From contig JACQYF010000035.1 of the NCBI GenBank assembly GCA_016208315.1, positions 1 to 47,838 of the forward strand: a DNA stretch of 47,838 nucleotides, given 5' to 3'. Shown in pieces: positions 1-7,489 of this stretch (position 1 is the stretch's first letter; each line of letters opens with the position of its first letter). The DNA comes from Chloroflexota bacterium. Its GTDB lineage: Bacteria; Chloroflexota; Anaerolineae; UBA4142. Below the pieces are notes generated by a model. That model had not been told where the DNA came from and did not search any database. It worked only from the letters and a program-made list of their open reading frames with translations. Position numbers and translations under genes: made by a program.

Positions 1-1
1 A

Positions 2-148
2 ACGGAAGAATTGAGACAAGAGCTGATGGAGCTGATGGCGGCGATGCGGCATGACGAGGGGGCGCGCGATGTGGCGCGCAGCCACGCGCGAGCGCGACGG
101 TGCCAGGCGTGCGGTTATCGCGGCGAGTGTGGGCAGGCGCTCAACTAG
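2..148 (+). CDS. C-terminal fragment of a protein with a C-x2-C-x5-C tail
   Basis: Open from the window edge, so only the last 48 residues are visible; the frame ends at the TAG at 146-148. The tail is rich in Arg and Ala and carries three cysteines, at fragment residues 34, 37 and 43. A closing C-x2-C-x5-C group of this kind is typical of the iron-sulfur cap of Cas4/AddB-like PD-(D/E)XK nucleases, but it also occurs in unrelated zinc or Fe-S proteins. No catalytic part is in the window, so the family is only a guess. A consensus promoter for the next gene begins about 45 bp downstream. Confidence 0.5.
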   Translation, partial: TEELRQELMELMAAMRHDEGARDVARSHARARRCQACGYRGECGQALN

Positions 149-193
149 CCCTGCTTTTCCCAGGTATCCGCCCAAGACCACATTACAGCACAA

Positions 194-222
194 TTGACTT
201 GCATCCGCTCGTACCTTATAAT
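194..222 (+). promoter_or_regulatory. Sigma-70-type promoter for the M28 peptidase gene
   Basis: TTGACT (194-199), 17-bp spacer, TATAAT (217-222). Transcription should start near 229, about 85 nt before the chosen start codon of the peptidase. Confidence 0.75.
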
Positions 223-313
223 CGAGCCAGGTAAGTAGCTATTTCAGCCGGACCTGGCCTATTCACCGGGGCACTCGAATTTGATCGGTCGTCAAATTGG
301 AGGAAGCAGTCCG

Positions 314-2869
314 ATGGATCCTTTCAACTCTGAAGCGGCTTTGAGCTATGCGCGTGACATTTCGCACCCCCGCTTGGTTGGCACCCCAGGCGAGGAAATC
401 GCGCGGCAGGAAATCACTCGGCGATTGACGCAATCTGGCCTCCAGGTCAGCCATCAACTGTTTCGATTCTCGACGGCGATGGCGGTATTCCTTGCGCTTC
501 AAGTGTTTGCAAGCCAGATTCTGATCGTGTCCTCCATCTGGCTTTCGCTCGCAGAATCAAGTCTGCTTTTCCTTCCTCTGATTCTGCTCCTTGTCCTGAT
601 TTTCACGTCTACGGCGCTGAATCGTACAGTCCAGCGAAATTCCTTCGCTCCCCGCCCCGGCCAATCATCCGCCGTGTGGTCGCGAATTTGCTGGAGCATG
701 GGAACGCGCTATGCGTCAGAGAATATCGTCGCTACCTTTCCGGGCGCGTCCGGTGAACCGGGATTGCCGCGCTTGTTGCTGGTGGCCCACTATGATTCCA
801 AAAGCCAGCGGATACCGCTCGTCGTGCGCATCGCGTTGTTCACCGTCTCCATCGGCGGCAGTCTGCTGTTTGCCGCGCTGATGGTATTGGGAGTGTTCGA
901 CTCGGCCTTCACCGTTGCGTCGTACTGGGTGGCCGGTGTCGTGCTCGTTTTGAGCATCCCCTTGCTCTTTTTGGATCTGGGCAACGTCTCTCCCGGCGCG
1001 ATTGACGACGCGTCCGGCGTCGGCGTCGTCCTACACCTGGCAGAAATCCTGGCACGCGCGCCGGAAATACACAAGCGTCTCAACGTGACGATCCTGCTGA
1101 CGGGCGCAGAGGAATTGGCCACCATGGGCGCGCTGGCTTACGTCCTCGAAAACCAGTCCGCGCTCTCGCAGCCGAGTGAGACGGGTGGGCTGCACGTGCT
1201 CAACTTTGACGGGCCCGGGGTTCTCGGCTCGTTGTACCTCGTGGCTCCGTCAAAGAAAAGCGACGCGTCCGCGCGCGTTGCTCTCCAAGACCTCGTCAGA
1301 GAGGCATGTGACGAGCATGGTTACCGGCTCGGGCGCTTTCGCTTGCCGGGCGCGTTGTTCGACCACCTGCCGTTCGCGGATGCCGGCTGCGATACGGTTT
1401 CGCTGATCGCCATCGGCAAGGACAGCCGGTTTGTTCATTCTGTGAATGACTCGCCCGACAAACTCGACCCGCGTGGATTCGAACAGGCGGGCAGGGTTGG
1501 GCTTGCGGTTGTTGAGAATCTGCGCGCGAGATACGAGAATCCGAAGGGCGGCCAGCCCCAACCTCACGCGGGTAGGATCGAACCGGACAAGAGGGACGTG
1601 TACAGGAACGATCCTATCTTGCGTTTTCTGGTGGACCGCCTGAATCTCACTCCCAACCGGATGCTGATCGTGGCCTTCGTTTTGGGATTCGTGGATCTAT
1701 TGATTGCATGGCGCTACGACCTTTTGTATTCAGGCGAGCGGGTAATTTGGGGATCGCGCGTGATGGTTATCGGGGCGTTTTTGGATCCTCCCTATCTGTT
1801 GACTATGTTCGTGATGATCCCGTTGTTCTTGCGCACCTTTGTCTGGATGGCGGATGGGACCTATGCGATCTTTGAGGGGATGCATCAGAATCGCCTGATT
1901 CGAGACCAAGACCTGCCGACTTTTCACAAGAATACGGCGGAGCTAGCGGCCAGGTATACGCGAACATGGGTCCTGCTCGCGATCGTGGCTACGGTGATTC
2001 TGCAGATGTTCGTATTCCTTGGGAATGTGGCTTACGGATGGACCTACAACAGTATTCCATCCCCTCGCTTGTTCCTATTCCGGATTCCGTTGGGCATGTT
2101 GGCGATCTACGGCGCGGCGTCGGTGCTCGTGCGGCTGGTTCTACTTGGCGATTGGCGCGATCTGATGAAAGGGATCGAACCCCAGGTCAATCCTCTGCAC
2201 TGGGACCGCGCGTGCGGCTACAGCCCGTTCACCAACTACTCGGTTAATTTGCTGGGCCTCTTCGTCGGGTTGGCGACTTTTGTCTTTACGAAAGTGCTTT
2301 TCCGACCGGCTGATGGTCAGGTGGCTCTGCAACCCGACTACGATGTTGGCCTTTTCCTCGTGTTGTTTCTGGTGCTTGGCGTGGGCTACATGATCTTTTA
2401 CCATTTCCCCAACGAAGCCGCCCGAAGAGCAATGCGCGAGGCCAAGCGCCGGCAGCTGGAAACGATTTCCGACCAGTACGTCAGGGGATTGGATAACCTC
2501 TTTCGGCTGCTTCGTGAGGAAAGCGGCGAGAGAATTCTGCCCGAACGCGCCGGCGATCAATCGGGATTGGACAAACCAGCCAAAGCGCAGCCAACCGTCA
2601 AAGAGCAGATGGATCATTTGGACCACCTTACCCAAGCCAAGGGACTGCTCGAAAACCTGCCTGAATCGCCGATCAACCAAAAAGCCCTAGGACAGTTCGG
2701 GCTATCGTCGGTAAGCATTCCAATGACTTCATTCTTGTACAATACCTTTCAGTTTCTGATCTCCGGCGAGAAAGCTGTAGGAGAACTCCAAAGACTGTTA
2801 ATCACTGGATCGGTCTATGACATTCTCCAGGGCGTGTTCAACATTCTACTGAGAGGCAAGATTAGCTAA
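314..2869 (+). CDS. Membrane-anchored M28-family zinc metallopeptidase
   Basis: An 851-residue protein with an N-terminal M28 (aminopeptidase Y/S-like) domain interrupted and followed by membrane segments. The expected zinc-site residues are visible: H159 and D161 in the AHYDS motif, D231 in AIDDASG, and the acidic pair E266-E267 in TGAEE. Two hydrophobic stretches lie before the peptidase core, two lie inside it, and several transmembrane helices follow residue 440; the last 150 residues are charged and soluble. The ATG at 314 is preferred over the upstream TTG at 281 because a GGAGGA ribosome-binding site lies at 299-304. It is likely an exopeptidase at the membrane; substrate and active-site side are unknown. 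It stands alone, with its own promoter upstream and the tRNA promoter downstream. Confidence 0.85.
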   Translation: MDPFNSEAALSYARDISHPRLVGTPGEEIARQEITRRLTQSGLQVSHQLFRFSTAMAVFLALQVFASQILIVSSIWLSLAESSLLFLPLILLLVLIFTSTALNRTVQRNSFAPRPGQSSAVWSRICWSMGTRYASENIVATFPGASGEPGLPRLLLVAHYDSKSQRIPLVVRIALFTVSIGGSLLFAALMVLGVFDSAFTVASYWVAGVVLVLSIPLLFLDLGNVSPGAIDDASGVGVVLHLAEILARAPEIHKRLNVTILLTGAEELATMGALAYVLENQSALSQPSETGGLHVLNFDGPGVLGSLYLVAPSKKSDASARVALQDLVREACDEHGYRLGRFRLPGALFDHLPFADAGCDTVSLIAIGKDSRFVHSVNDSPDKLDPRGFEQAGRVGLAVVENLRARYENPKGGQPQPHAGRIEPDKRDVYRNDPILRFLVDRLNLTPNRMLIVAFVLGFVDLLIAWRYDLLYSGERVIWGSRVMVIGAFLDPPYLLTMFVMIPLFLRTFVWMADGTYAIFEGMHQNRLIRDQDLPTFHKNTAELAARYTRTWVLLAIVATVILQMFVFLGNVAYGWTYNSIPSPRLFLFRIPLGMLAIYGAASVLVRLVLLGDWRDLMKGIEPQVNPLHWDRACGYSPFTNYSVNLLGLFVGLATFVFTKVLFRPADGQVALQPDYDVGLFLVLFLVLGVGYMIFYHFPNEAARRAMREAKRRQLETISDQYVRGLDNLFRLLREESGERILPERAGDQSGLDKPAKAQPTVKEQMDHLDHLTQAKGLLENLPESPINQKALGQFGLSSVSIPMTSFLYNTFQFLISGEKAVGELQRLLITGSVYDILQGVFNILLRGKIS

Positions 2870-2912
2870 CCGCGGCCAATTCCCTTCGCGAATAGGGAAA
2901 ACAAGATTGCTT

Positions 2913-2941
2913 TTGACATTTTCTCGAATGCCGTATATAAT
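2913..2941 (+). promoter_or_regulatory. Consensus promoter of the tRNA-tuf-ribosomal block
   Basis: Perfect TTGACA (2913-2918), 17-bp spacer, perfect TATAAT (2936-2941), 45 bp upstream of the first tRNA. A small hairpin (CCCTGC/GCAGGG) lies in the transcribed leader. This is the strength expected for stable RNA and EF-Tu expression. Confidence 0.85.
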
Positions 2942-2985
2942 GCCCTGCGCTTAAAGAGCAGGGGCAGGTCAATCGGTAGACGATT

Positions 2986-3061
2986 GCCGACGTAGCTCAA
3001 TTGGTAGAGCAGGCGACCTGTAATCGCCCGGTTCCCGGTCCAAGTCCGGGCGTCGGCTCCA
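2986..3061 (+). tRNA. tRNA-Thr (anticodon UGU), with C33 and C55
   Basis: A 76-nt cloverleaf: 7-bp acceptor stem GCCGACG/CGTCGGC, D-arm GCTC/GAGC with G18G19, anticodon stem GGCGA/TCGCC, loop CCTGTAA giving anticodon TGT, T-stem CCCGG/CCGGG, encoded CCA. All stems pair perfectly, so it looks functional. Two bases differ from near-universal ones: position 33 is C instead of T, and position 55 in the T-loop is C instead of T. It is the first gene of the tRNA-tuf transcript. Confidence 0.85.
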
Positions 3062-3085
3062 GCGAAAATTTGCATATTGATGATC

Positions 3086-3172
3086 GGGGAGGCGGCGAAG
3101 GTGGTGAGTCGCGCCGGTCTGTAAAATCGGTGCCCTACGGCTATGAGAGTCCGAATCTCTCCCTCCCCACCA
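3086..3172 (+). tRNA. tRNA-Tyr (anticodon GUA), class II, with C8 and C55
   Basis: Acceptor stem GGGGAGG/CCTCCCC with encoded ACCA, anticodon loop CTGTAAA (anticodon GTA), and a long variable arm as expected for bacterial tRNA-Tyr. The T-arm GAGAG/CTCTC is perfect, but its loop reads TCCGAAT (C55), and the base after the acceptor stem (position 8) is C rather than the normal T. The D-loop is slightly long. It follows tRNA-Thr by 24 nt, the usual order upstream of tuf. Confidence 0.85.
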
Positions 3173-3173
3173 T

Positions 3174-3245
3174 AATTTCAGATTTTAGATTTATGATTTA
3201 GGATTTTTGAAAATCTGAAATCTGAAATCCTAAATCTGAAATTAG
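3174..3245 (+). repeat. Word hairpin between tRNA-Tyr and tRNA-Thr
   Basis: AT-rich imperfect inverted repeat. The right arm is tandem AAATCTG/AAATCCT words and the left arm their complement. It occupies the whole gap between the two tRNAs, the place where many bacteria have tRNA-Gly(UCC). Confidence 0.7.
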
Positions 3246-3248
3246 ATT

Positions 3249-3324
3249 GCCCTCGTAGCTCAGATGGCAGAGCGTGCCCTTGGTAAGGGCAAGGTCCTGA
3301 GTTCAATTCTCAGCGAGGGCTCCA
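3249..3324 (+). tRNA. tRNA-Thr (anticodon GGU)
   Basis: A regular 76-nt cloverleaf: acceptor GCCCTCG/CGAGGGC, anticodon stem TGCCC/GGGCA, loop TTGGTAA (anticodon GGT), T-loop TTCAATT with the normal T54-T55, encoded CCA. It lies 21 nt before the tuf start codon, the classical thrT-tuf arrangement. Unlike the two tRNAs before it, no conserved base is altered. Confidence 0.95.
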
Positions 3325-3345
3325 TCTTTAGGAGGATGATGCAGA

Positions 3346-4560
3346 ATGGCGAAGCAAAAATTCGAACGGACGAAACCGCATGTGAACGTGGGGACGATTG
3401 GGCACGTGGATCACGGCAAGACCACCCTCACCGCCGCGATCACCAAGACCCTCTCCCTCAAAGGCCAGGCCCACTTTGTCTCCTACGACGAGGTTGCCAA
3501 GGCCTCGGAGAAGCAGGGCCGCCGCGATGACACCAAGATCCTGACCATCGCCATCTCCCACGTCGAGTACGAAACCGACGCCCGGCACTATGCCCACATT
3601 GACTGCCCGGGCCACGCCGACTATATCAAGAACATGATTACCGGCGCGGCCCAGATGGACGGCGCAATCCTGGTGGTCTCGGCGCCCGACGGCCCGATGC
3701 CCCAGACCCGCGAGCACATCCTCTTGGCGCGCCAAGTCGAGGTGCCGGCCATGGTCGTCTTCCTCAACAAAGTGGACGTGATGGACGACCCCGAATTGCT
3801 CGACCTGGTGGAACTCGAACTGCGCGAGCTGCTCTCGAGCTACAACTTCCCCGGCGACAAGATTCCGATCGTGCGGGGTGCGGCGATCAAGGCGCTGACG
3901 AGCACGTCGAAAGACCCGAATGCGCCGGAGTATGCGCCGATTCACGAGCTCTTGCGGGTGGTGGACAGCTACATTCCGACGCCGGTGCGGGCGGTGGACA
4001 AGCCGTTCCTGATGCCGATTGAGGACGTGTTCGGGATCAAGGGCCGCGGCACGGTGGTGACGGGGCGTGTCGAGCGCGGGGTGGTGAAGGTGAGCGACAC
4101 GGTGGAAATCGTGGGGTTGAAGGAGACGCGTTCGACGGTGGTGACGGGCGTGGAGATGTTCCGCAAGCTGCTGGATAGCGGGCAGGCGGGGGACAACATC
4201 GGGTGTCTCTTGCGCGGGATCGAGCGGGAGGATGTGGAGCGGGGGCAGGTGTTGGCCGCGCCGGGTTCGATCAAGCCGCTGACGCAGTTTGAGGGGGAAG
4301 TGTACATTTTGAAGAAGGAAGAAGGGGGGCGGCACACGCCGTTCTTCAACGGGTATCGGCCGCAGTTCTATATTCGGACGTTGGACGTGACGGGGGATGT
4401 GGCGTTGCCAGAAGGTGTGGAGATGGTGATGCCTGGGGATCGGGTGACGGTGAAGGTGAAGCTGATCACGCCGGTGGCGTTGGAGAAGGGGTCGCGGTTT
4501 GCGATCCGGGAAGGCGGGCACACCGTGGGTGCGGGCGTGATCACGAACATCACGGGATAA
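3346..4560 (+). CDS. tuf: Elongation factor Tu, mosaic gene with unusual switch I
   Basis: A 404-residue EF-Tu delivering aminoacyl-tRNA to the ribosome. GTPase motifs are present: G1 GHVDHGKT, G3 DCPGH, G4 NKVD; domains II and III are ordinary. An AGGAGG site at 3330-3335 fixes the ATG. Switch I differs: instead of the usual RGITI it reads [10 protein letters not shown] (residues 59-68), about five residues longer than the common form; the Mg-binding Thr (T67) is kept. Codon use is split. All 10 Thr codons from 3421 to 3713 are ACC, whereas the 2 before are ACG and 17 of 18 after 3890 are ACG; Ala shifts similarly from GCC to GCG. This suggests recombination with another tuf gene across the G domain. 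Cotranscribed with the preceding tRNAs. Confidence 0.95.
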   Translation: MAKQKFERTKPHVNVGTIGHVDHGKTTLTAAITKTLSLKGQAHFVSYDEVAKASEKQGRRDDTKILTIAISHVEYETDARHYAHIDCPGHADYIKNMITGAAQMDGAILVVSAPDGPMPQTREHILLARQVEVPAMVVFLNKVDVMDDPELLDLVELELRELLSSYNFPGDKIPIVRGAAIKALTSTSKDPNAPEYAPIHELLRVVDSYIPTPVRAVDKPFLMPIEDVFGIKGRGTVVTGRVERGVVKVSDTVEIVGLKETRSTVVTGVEMFRKLLDSGQAGDNIGCLLRGIEREDVERGQVLAAPGSIKPLTQFEGEVYILKKEEGGRHTPFFNGYRPQFYIRTLDVTGDVALPEGVEMVMPGDRVTVKVKLITPVALEKGSRFAIREGGHTVGAGVITNITG

Positions 4561-4564
4561 ATGC

Positions 4565-4613
4565 CAGTGAACAGTGAACAGACTGTTGACTGCTAACTGT
4601 TCACTGTTCACTG
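4565..4613 (+). repeat. Perfect 17-bp word hairpin between tuf and rpmG
   Basis: Left arm 4565-4581 is two copies of the word CAGTGAA plus CAG; right arm 4597-4613 is its exact complement; 15-nt loop. No T-run follows, so it is not a standard terminator. Confidence 0.85.
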
Positions 4614-4632
4614 AATTTGAGGTGGATGATTA

Positions 4633-4797
4633 ATGGCAAAAAAAGAAAACCGTCTTGTAGTCACGCTGGCGTGCAGCGAGTGCAAGAACCGCAACTATAC
4701 GACCGAGAAGAATAAAAAGAACGACACGGCGCGGTTGGAGATGAAAAAGTATTGCCCGCACGACCGCCGCCATACCTTGCATCGCGAGACCAAGTAG
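4633..4797 (+). CDS. rpmG: 50S ribosomal protein L33
   Basis: A 54-residue basic protein starting [14 protein letters not shown], the L33 signature, in the normal tuf-rpmG-secE-nusG order. It keeps the first Cys pair (C14, C17) and C41. The fourth zinc-ligand position of the zinc-binding form, usually in a CPxC group, reads CPHD here, so a complete Cys4 site is absent; a nearby His may substitute. GGTGG at 4621-4625 is a modest ribosome-binding site. It begins directly after the CAGTGAA hairpin. Confidence 0.9.
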   Translation: MAKKENRLVVTLACSECKNRNYTTEKNKKNDTARLEMKKYCPHDRRHTLHRETK

Positions 4798-4815
4798 TCG
4801 GGAACGGAGACAACT

Positions 4816-5025
4816 GTGGTTAGAGAAATGCAAAGAGAAAACCGGCTCATGCAATACTTTCGCGAGACACGAGCCGAGTTGCGCAAAGTCGTTTGGCCCA
4901 CCCGCGAAGAAGCCATCAATCTCACCGGGATCGTGGTCATTACGATTCTCGTCATGAGCGTCTTTTTGGGTTTTTTCGATTATTTCTTTACGATCGTGTT
5001 TAGATTCTTGATTGCGCCGCAGTGA
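4816..5025 (+). CDS. secE: Preprotein translocase subunit SecE
   Basis: A 69-residue single-span SecE: an amphipathic N-terminal helix, the conserved VVWPTREE motif at about residues 25-32, then one transmembrane helix to the C-terminus. It holds the SecYEG channel together. GTG start at 4816 after a CGGAGA site at 4805-4810; an internal ATG at 4828 is a weaker alternative. The stop overlaps the first possible start of nusG (GTGA), implying coupled translation. The tRNA-Trp often found in front of secE is absent. Confidence 0.93.
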   Translation: MVREMQRENRLMQYFRETRAELRKVVWPTREEAINLTGIVVITILVMSVFLGFFDYFFTIVFRFLIAPQ

Positions 5026-5786
5026 TCGCCAGGAAAGTTGGATTGGACGTGGACGATAAAACCGAGAGCGTGGAACAGAATCAAGCCGCCGTACCCACGG
5101 AAACTGCCGAGAATGCCGAGCCGGTAGATGTCGCGCGCCCGGACGCCGAACCGACCCAAGCGCCGCCCGGCGAGGAAACCGCGGCCCAGCCGCCCGTCGC
5201 GCCCGAGAGCGTTGAGCCGCAGCCCCAACCGGCCGAGCCGCCCAAGCGCGCGTGGTACGTCGTCCATTGCTATTCCGGCTACGAGAACAAAGTCAAAAAG
5301 AGTTTGGAACAGCGCATCACTAACATGGACGTGGATGGGCTGATCTTTCGCATCGTCGTGCCGACGGAAGAGGAAATTGACGTCCGCGAGGGTCAGCGCA
5401 AGGTCGTGCAGCGCCGCGTCTTTCCGGGTTACGTCCTGGTCGAAATGATGCGCTATGATCCGGAGAATCCGGAGTCGAAACGCGCGTGGTACGTGGTTCG
5501 CAACACGCCGGGCGTGACCGGCTTTGTCAGTTCGGGCGATATTCCGACGCCGCTGCGCGAGGACGAGGTTGCCAAGATTCTCAAGCGCATGGAGACCGAT
5601 CAGCCCAAAGTGCGTGTCACCTATCGCAAAGGTCAAGTCGTCCATATTATTGATGGCCCCTTTGCCGATTTTCGCGGCACCGTGGACGAAGTCAACATGG
5701 AAAAAGGCAAAGTGCGCGTGATGGTCTCGTTCTTTGGCCGCGATACGCCGGTGGAATTGGATTTGCTGCAAGTCGAGAAAGTCTGA
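5022..5786 (+). CDS. nusG: Transcription termination/antitermination factor NusG
   Basis: NusG binds RNA polymerase and links it to Rho or the ribosome. The NGN domain begins at about residue 76 (RAWYVVHCYSGYE) and a KOW motif lies at the C-terminus (KGQVVHIIDGPFADFRG). Length is 254 residues against about 180 for E. coli, because of a 70-residue N-terminal extension rich in Pro, Glu and Ala. The start is uncertain: GTG 5022 overlaps the secE stop, whereas TTG 5043 and GTG 5049 sit behind AGGAAA (5031-5036). All choices leave the core intact. Confidence 0.93.
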   Translation: MIARKVGLDVDDKTESVEQNQAAVPTETAENAEPVDVARPDAEPTQAPPGEETAAQPPVAPESVEPQPQPAEPPKRAWYVVHCYSGYENKVKKSLEQRITNMDVDGLIFRIVVPTEEEIDVREGQRKVVQRRVFPGYVLVEMMRYDPENPESKRAWYVVRNTPGVTGFVSSGDIPTPLREDEVAKILKRMETDQPKVRVTYRKGQVVHIIDGPFADFRGTVDEVNMEKGKVRVMVSFFGRDTPVELDLLQVEKV

Positions 5787-5788
5787 GA

Positions 5789-5892
5789 CAAACGAGCCAA
5801 AGCTGCCAAATTTGCCAAACCAGCCAAACGATCCTGAGCAATGTCGAAGGATTTGGCACATTTGGCACATTTGGATGATTTGGCATCTTTGG
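5789..5892 (+). repeat. Word hairpin between nusG and rplK (GCCAAA family)
   Basis: Left arm is repeated GCCAAA words, right arm repeated TTTGGC words. The centre holds CCTGAGC...GTCGAAGG, a separate recurring motif. It runs from just after the nusG stop to the GGAGG of rplK. Confidence 0.8.
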
Positions 5893-5899
5893 AGGCAGA

Positions 5900-6331
5900 G
5901 TGGGTAAGAAAGCGAAAGCAATCGTCAAGTTGCAGGTGCCGGCGGGCAAGGCGACCCCGGCGCCGCCGGTCGGTACCGCTCTCGGTCCGCACGGGATCAA
6001 CATCATGCAGTTTTGCAAAGAGTATAACGCCAAGACCCAGAGCATGGCCGGCACGATCGTTCCGGTCGAAATCACGATTTATCAGGATCGCTCATTTAGT
6101 TTTATTCTCAAGACGCCGCCCGCGCCCATCCTCTTGAAGAAAGCGGCGGGCGTCGAAAAGGCCTCGGGCGTGCCCAATCGAAACAAGGTCGGCTCGGTGA
6201 CGCGCAAGCAAGTGCGCGAGATCGCGGAACAAAAGATGAAAGACCTGAACGCGGTGGACGTGGAAGGCGCGATGAGAATGATCGAAGGCACCGCGCGCAG
6301 TATGGGGATTGAAATCAAGGACCAAGTTTAA
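5900..6331 (+). CDS. rplK: 50S ribosomal protein L11
   Basis: A 143-residue L11 of the GTPase-associated centre. The N-terminal domain contains the expected [16 protein letters not shown] segment (proline-rich thiostrepton-region loop); the C-terminal 23S rRNA-binding domain follows. GTG start at 5900 after GGAGG at 5891-5895. It precedes rplA as in nearly all bacteria. The stop TAA is inside the next intergenic inverted repeat. Confidence 0.96.
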   Translation: MGKKAKAIVKLQVPAGKATPAPPVGTALGPHGINIMQFCKEYNAKTQSMAGTIVPVEITIYQDRSFSFILKTPPAPILLKKAAGVEKASGVPNRNKVGSVTRKQVREIAEQKMKDLNAVDVEGAMRMIEGTARSMGIEIKDQV

Positions 6332-6387
6332 AGTGCAAAGTGCCTAAAGTTTACTTCGCACTTTAGACACTTACAACTTGCAACTTG
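6324..6387 (+). repeat. Imperfect word hairpin between rplK and rplA
   Basis: AAGTGCAAAGTGCCTAAAGT-type words pair with ACTTTAGACACTTACAACTT-type words. It overlaps the rplK stop codon. It may displace or resemble an L1 autoregulatory site, but I could not match the 23S rRNA L1 site in it. Confidence 0.6.
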
Positions 6388-6439
6388 CCCACGCGTGGGA
6401 GCGCGATAACGCGCGACAAAACCACAAGGAGACATCTAG

Positions 6440-7156
6440 ATGGCAAAGCACGGAAAAAAGTATCAGCAAGCCGTAAAACTGATTGACGAGAACAAGACGT
6501 ACACGCCCAAAGAGGCGGTAGCGCTGGTTAAGCAGACGGCGTTCGCGAAATTCGACAGCACGGCCGAGCTGCACTTGAATCTCGGCGTGGACGTTAAACA
6601 GGCCGACCAAATGGTGCGCGGCGTGATCCTGCTCCCGAACGGCACCGGCAAAAAGGTCCGCATCGCCGTCTTTGCGGAAGGCGAAGGCGAGCGGCTGGCG
6701 CGTGAAGCCGGAGCGGACGTGGTCGGCGCTGACGATTTGATCAAGCAGGTCGAGGGTGGCTTTCTCGATTTCGACGTGGCGGTGGCCGTCCCGCAGATGA
6801 TGGCGAAGGTTGGGCGCTTGGGCAAGATTCTCGGCACGCGCGGCTTGATGCCCAGTCCCAAGGCCGGAACAATCGTCCCGCCGGAGCAACTGCCGCGCCT
6901 GATCAAAGAGCTGCGCTTGGGCCGCGTGGAATTTCGCACGGACAAGACCGCCAACATCCACACGATCTTTGGCAAGGTGAATTTTTCGGAAGAACAATTG
7001 CTAGAGAATTTGATGGCGATGCTCGATGCAATTATGCGGGCCAAGCCCGCCACCGCCAAAGGACAGTACATCAAGAAGGTTGTCGTGACGAGCACGATGG
7101 GGCCGGGCATCAAGCTCGACCCGGCTGAAGTTGTGAACCTGCGCGCCGGAGCATAA
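6440..7156 (+). CDS. rplA: 50S ribosomal protein L1
   Basis: A 238-residue L1 of the ribosomal stalk that helps release E-site tRNA, and in many bacteria represses its own operon. Family motifs include GTGKKVRIAVFAEG, the GLMPSPKAGT loop and a C-terminal TMGPGIKLD. AAGGAGA at 6427-6433 positions the ATG at 6440. Length and order (rplK-rplA-rplJ-rplL) are normal. Confidence 0.96.
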   Translation: MAKHGKKYQQAVKLIDENKTYTPKEAVALVKQTAFAKFDSTAELHLNLGVDVKQADQMVRGVILLPNGTGKKVRIAVFAEGEGERLAREAGADVVGADDLIKQVEGGFLDFDVAVAVPQMMAKVGRLGKILGTRGLMPSPKAGTIVPPEQLPRLIKELRLGRVEFRTDKTANIHTIFGKVNFSEEQLLENLMAMLDAIMRAKPATAKGQYIKKVVVTSTMGPGIKLDPAEVVNLRAGA

Positions 7157-7277
7157 TCGTCCTTCGCGCGTTACCGCCAATCGAATACAGCCAGTGACCG
7201 CAGGTGCGCCGCGAATTTGGCGCTTAATGGAATCGCCTGCCGAGGCAGAGACCCCCCTCACCTCTTACCCCCTCGTT

Positions 7278-7331
7278 CCCCCTCTCCCCTCTCCTGAAAC
7301 TGAACTTCGTTTCAGGAGAGGGGAGAGGGGG
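7278..7331 (+). repeat. Perfect 23-bp hairpin between rplA and rplJ
   Basis: Pyrimidine arm 7278-7300 (CCCCCTCTCCCC...TGAAAC) pairs without mismatch with 7309-7331 around an 8-nt loop; weaker pairing extends out to about 7254 and 7350. Strong enough to affect expression of rplJL relative to rplKA. Confidence 0.85.
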
Positions 7332-7357
7332 AAGGGGGAGTGGGGTGAGGCAGCACC

Positions 7358-7388
7358 AAGTCTTTGTGTCGGCATGGCACAAAGACTT
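7358..7388 (+). repeat. 11-bp hairpin AAGTCTTTGTG/CACAAAGACTT
   Basis: Perfect 11-bp arms (7358-7368, 7378-7388) with a 9-nt loop, directly downstream of the 23-bp hairpin. Confidence 0.75.
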
Positions 7389-7391
7389 TAT

Positions 7392-7469
7392 GTTTGTAGT
7401 AAGCCACGCAGTGAAACGGAGTGGCGTTAGCCGACGGCACTCCATTGCATTCCGTGCCTGACTACGAAC
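7392..7469 (+). repeat. Palindromic element, copy 1 (GTTTGTAGT ... ACTACGAAC)
   Basis: Ends GTTTGTAGT and ACTACGAAC are near-perfect inverted repeats, with nested CGGAGTG/CACTCC arms inside. The right half (CCGTGCCTGACTAC) recurs at 12926-12940 before spoVR. The two copies share ends but not centres, as in a small non-coding repeat family. Confidence 0.65.
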
Positions 7470-7489
7470 TCATCAGGAGGTGAGTCCAA

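Larger units (their letters stand above)
7157..7489 (+). other. rplA-rplJ gap: three stacked inverted repeats and no gene
   Basis: A 333-bp gap without a coding frame. It holds a C/T-rich palindrome (7278-7331), a second hairpin (7358-7388) and a mosaic element ending GTGCCTGACTAC (7392-7469), then AGGAGG for rplJ. In many bacteria the L10 binding leader lies here; I could not recognise its kink-turn. Confidence 0.7.

Noticed and set aside
2875..2905. Hairpin TTCCCT...AGGGAA after the M28 peptidase as terminator
   Set aside because: Only a 6-bp stem and an A-rich, not T-rich, 3' flank on the coding strand; too weak to call.
3328..4611. Minus-strand 427-residue frame opposite tuf
   Set aside because: A GC-rich shadow frame of a highly biased gene; the plus-strand frame is unmistakably EF-Tu and the antisense protein is low-complexity His/Arg-rich.
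4565..4613. Word hairpins read as rho-independent terminators
   Set aside because: No T-tract follows them and most lie between genes that should be cotranscribed; only 8493-8534 has terminator features.
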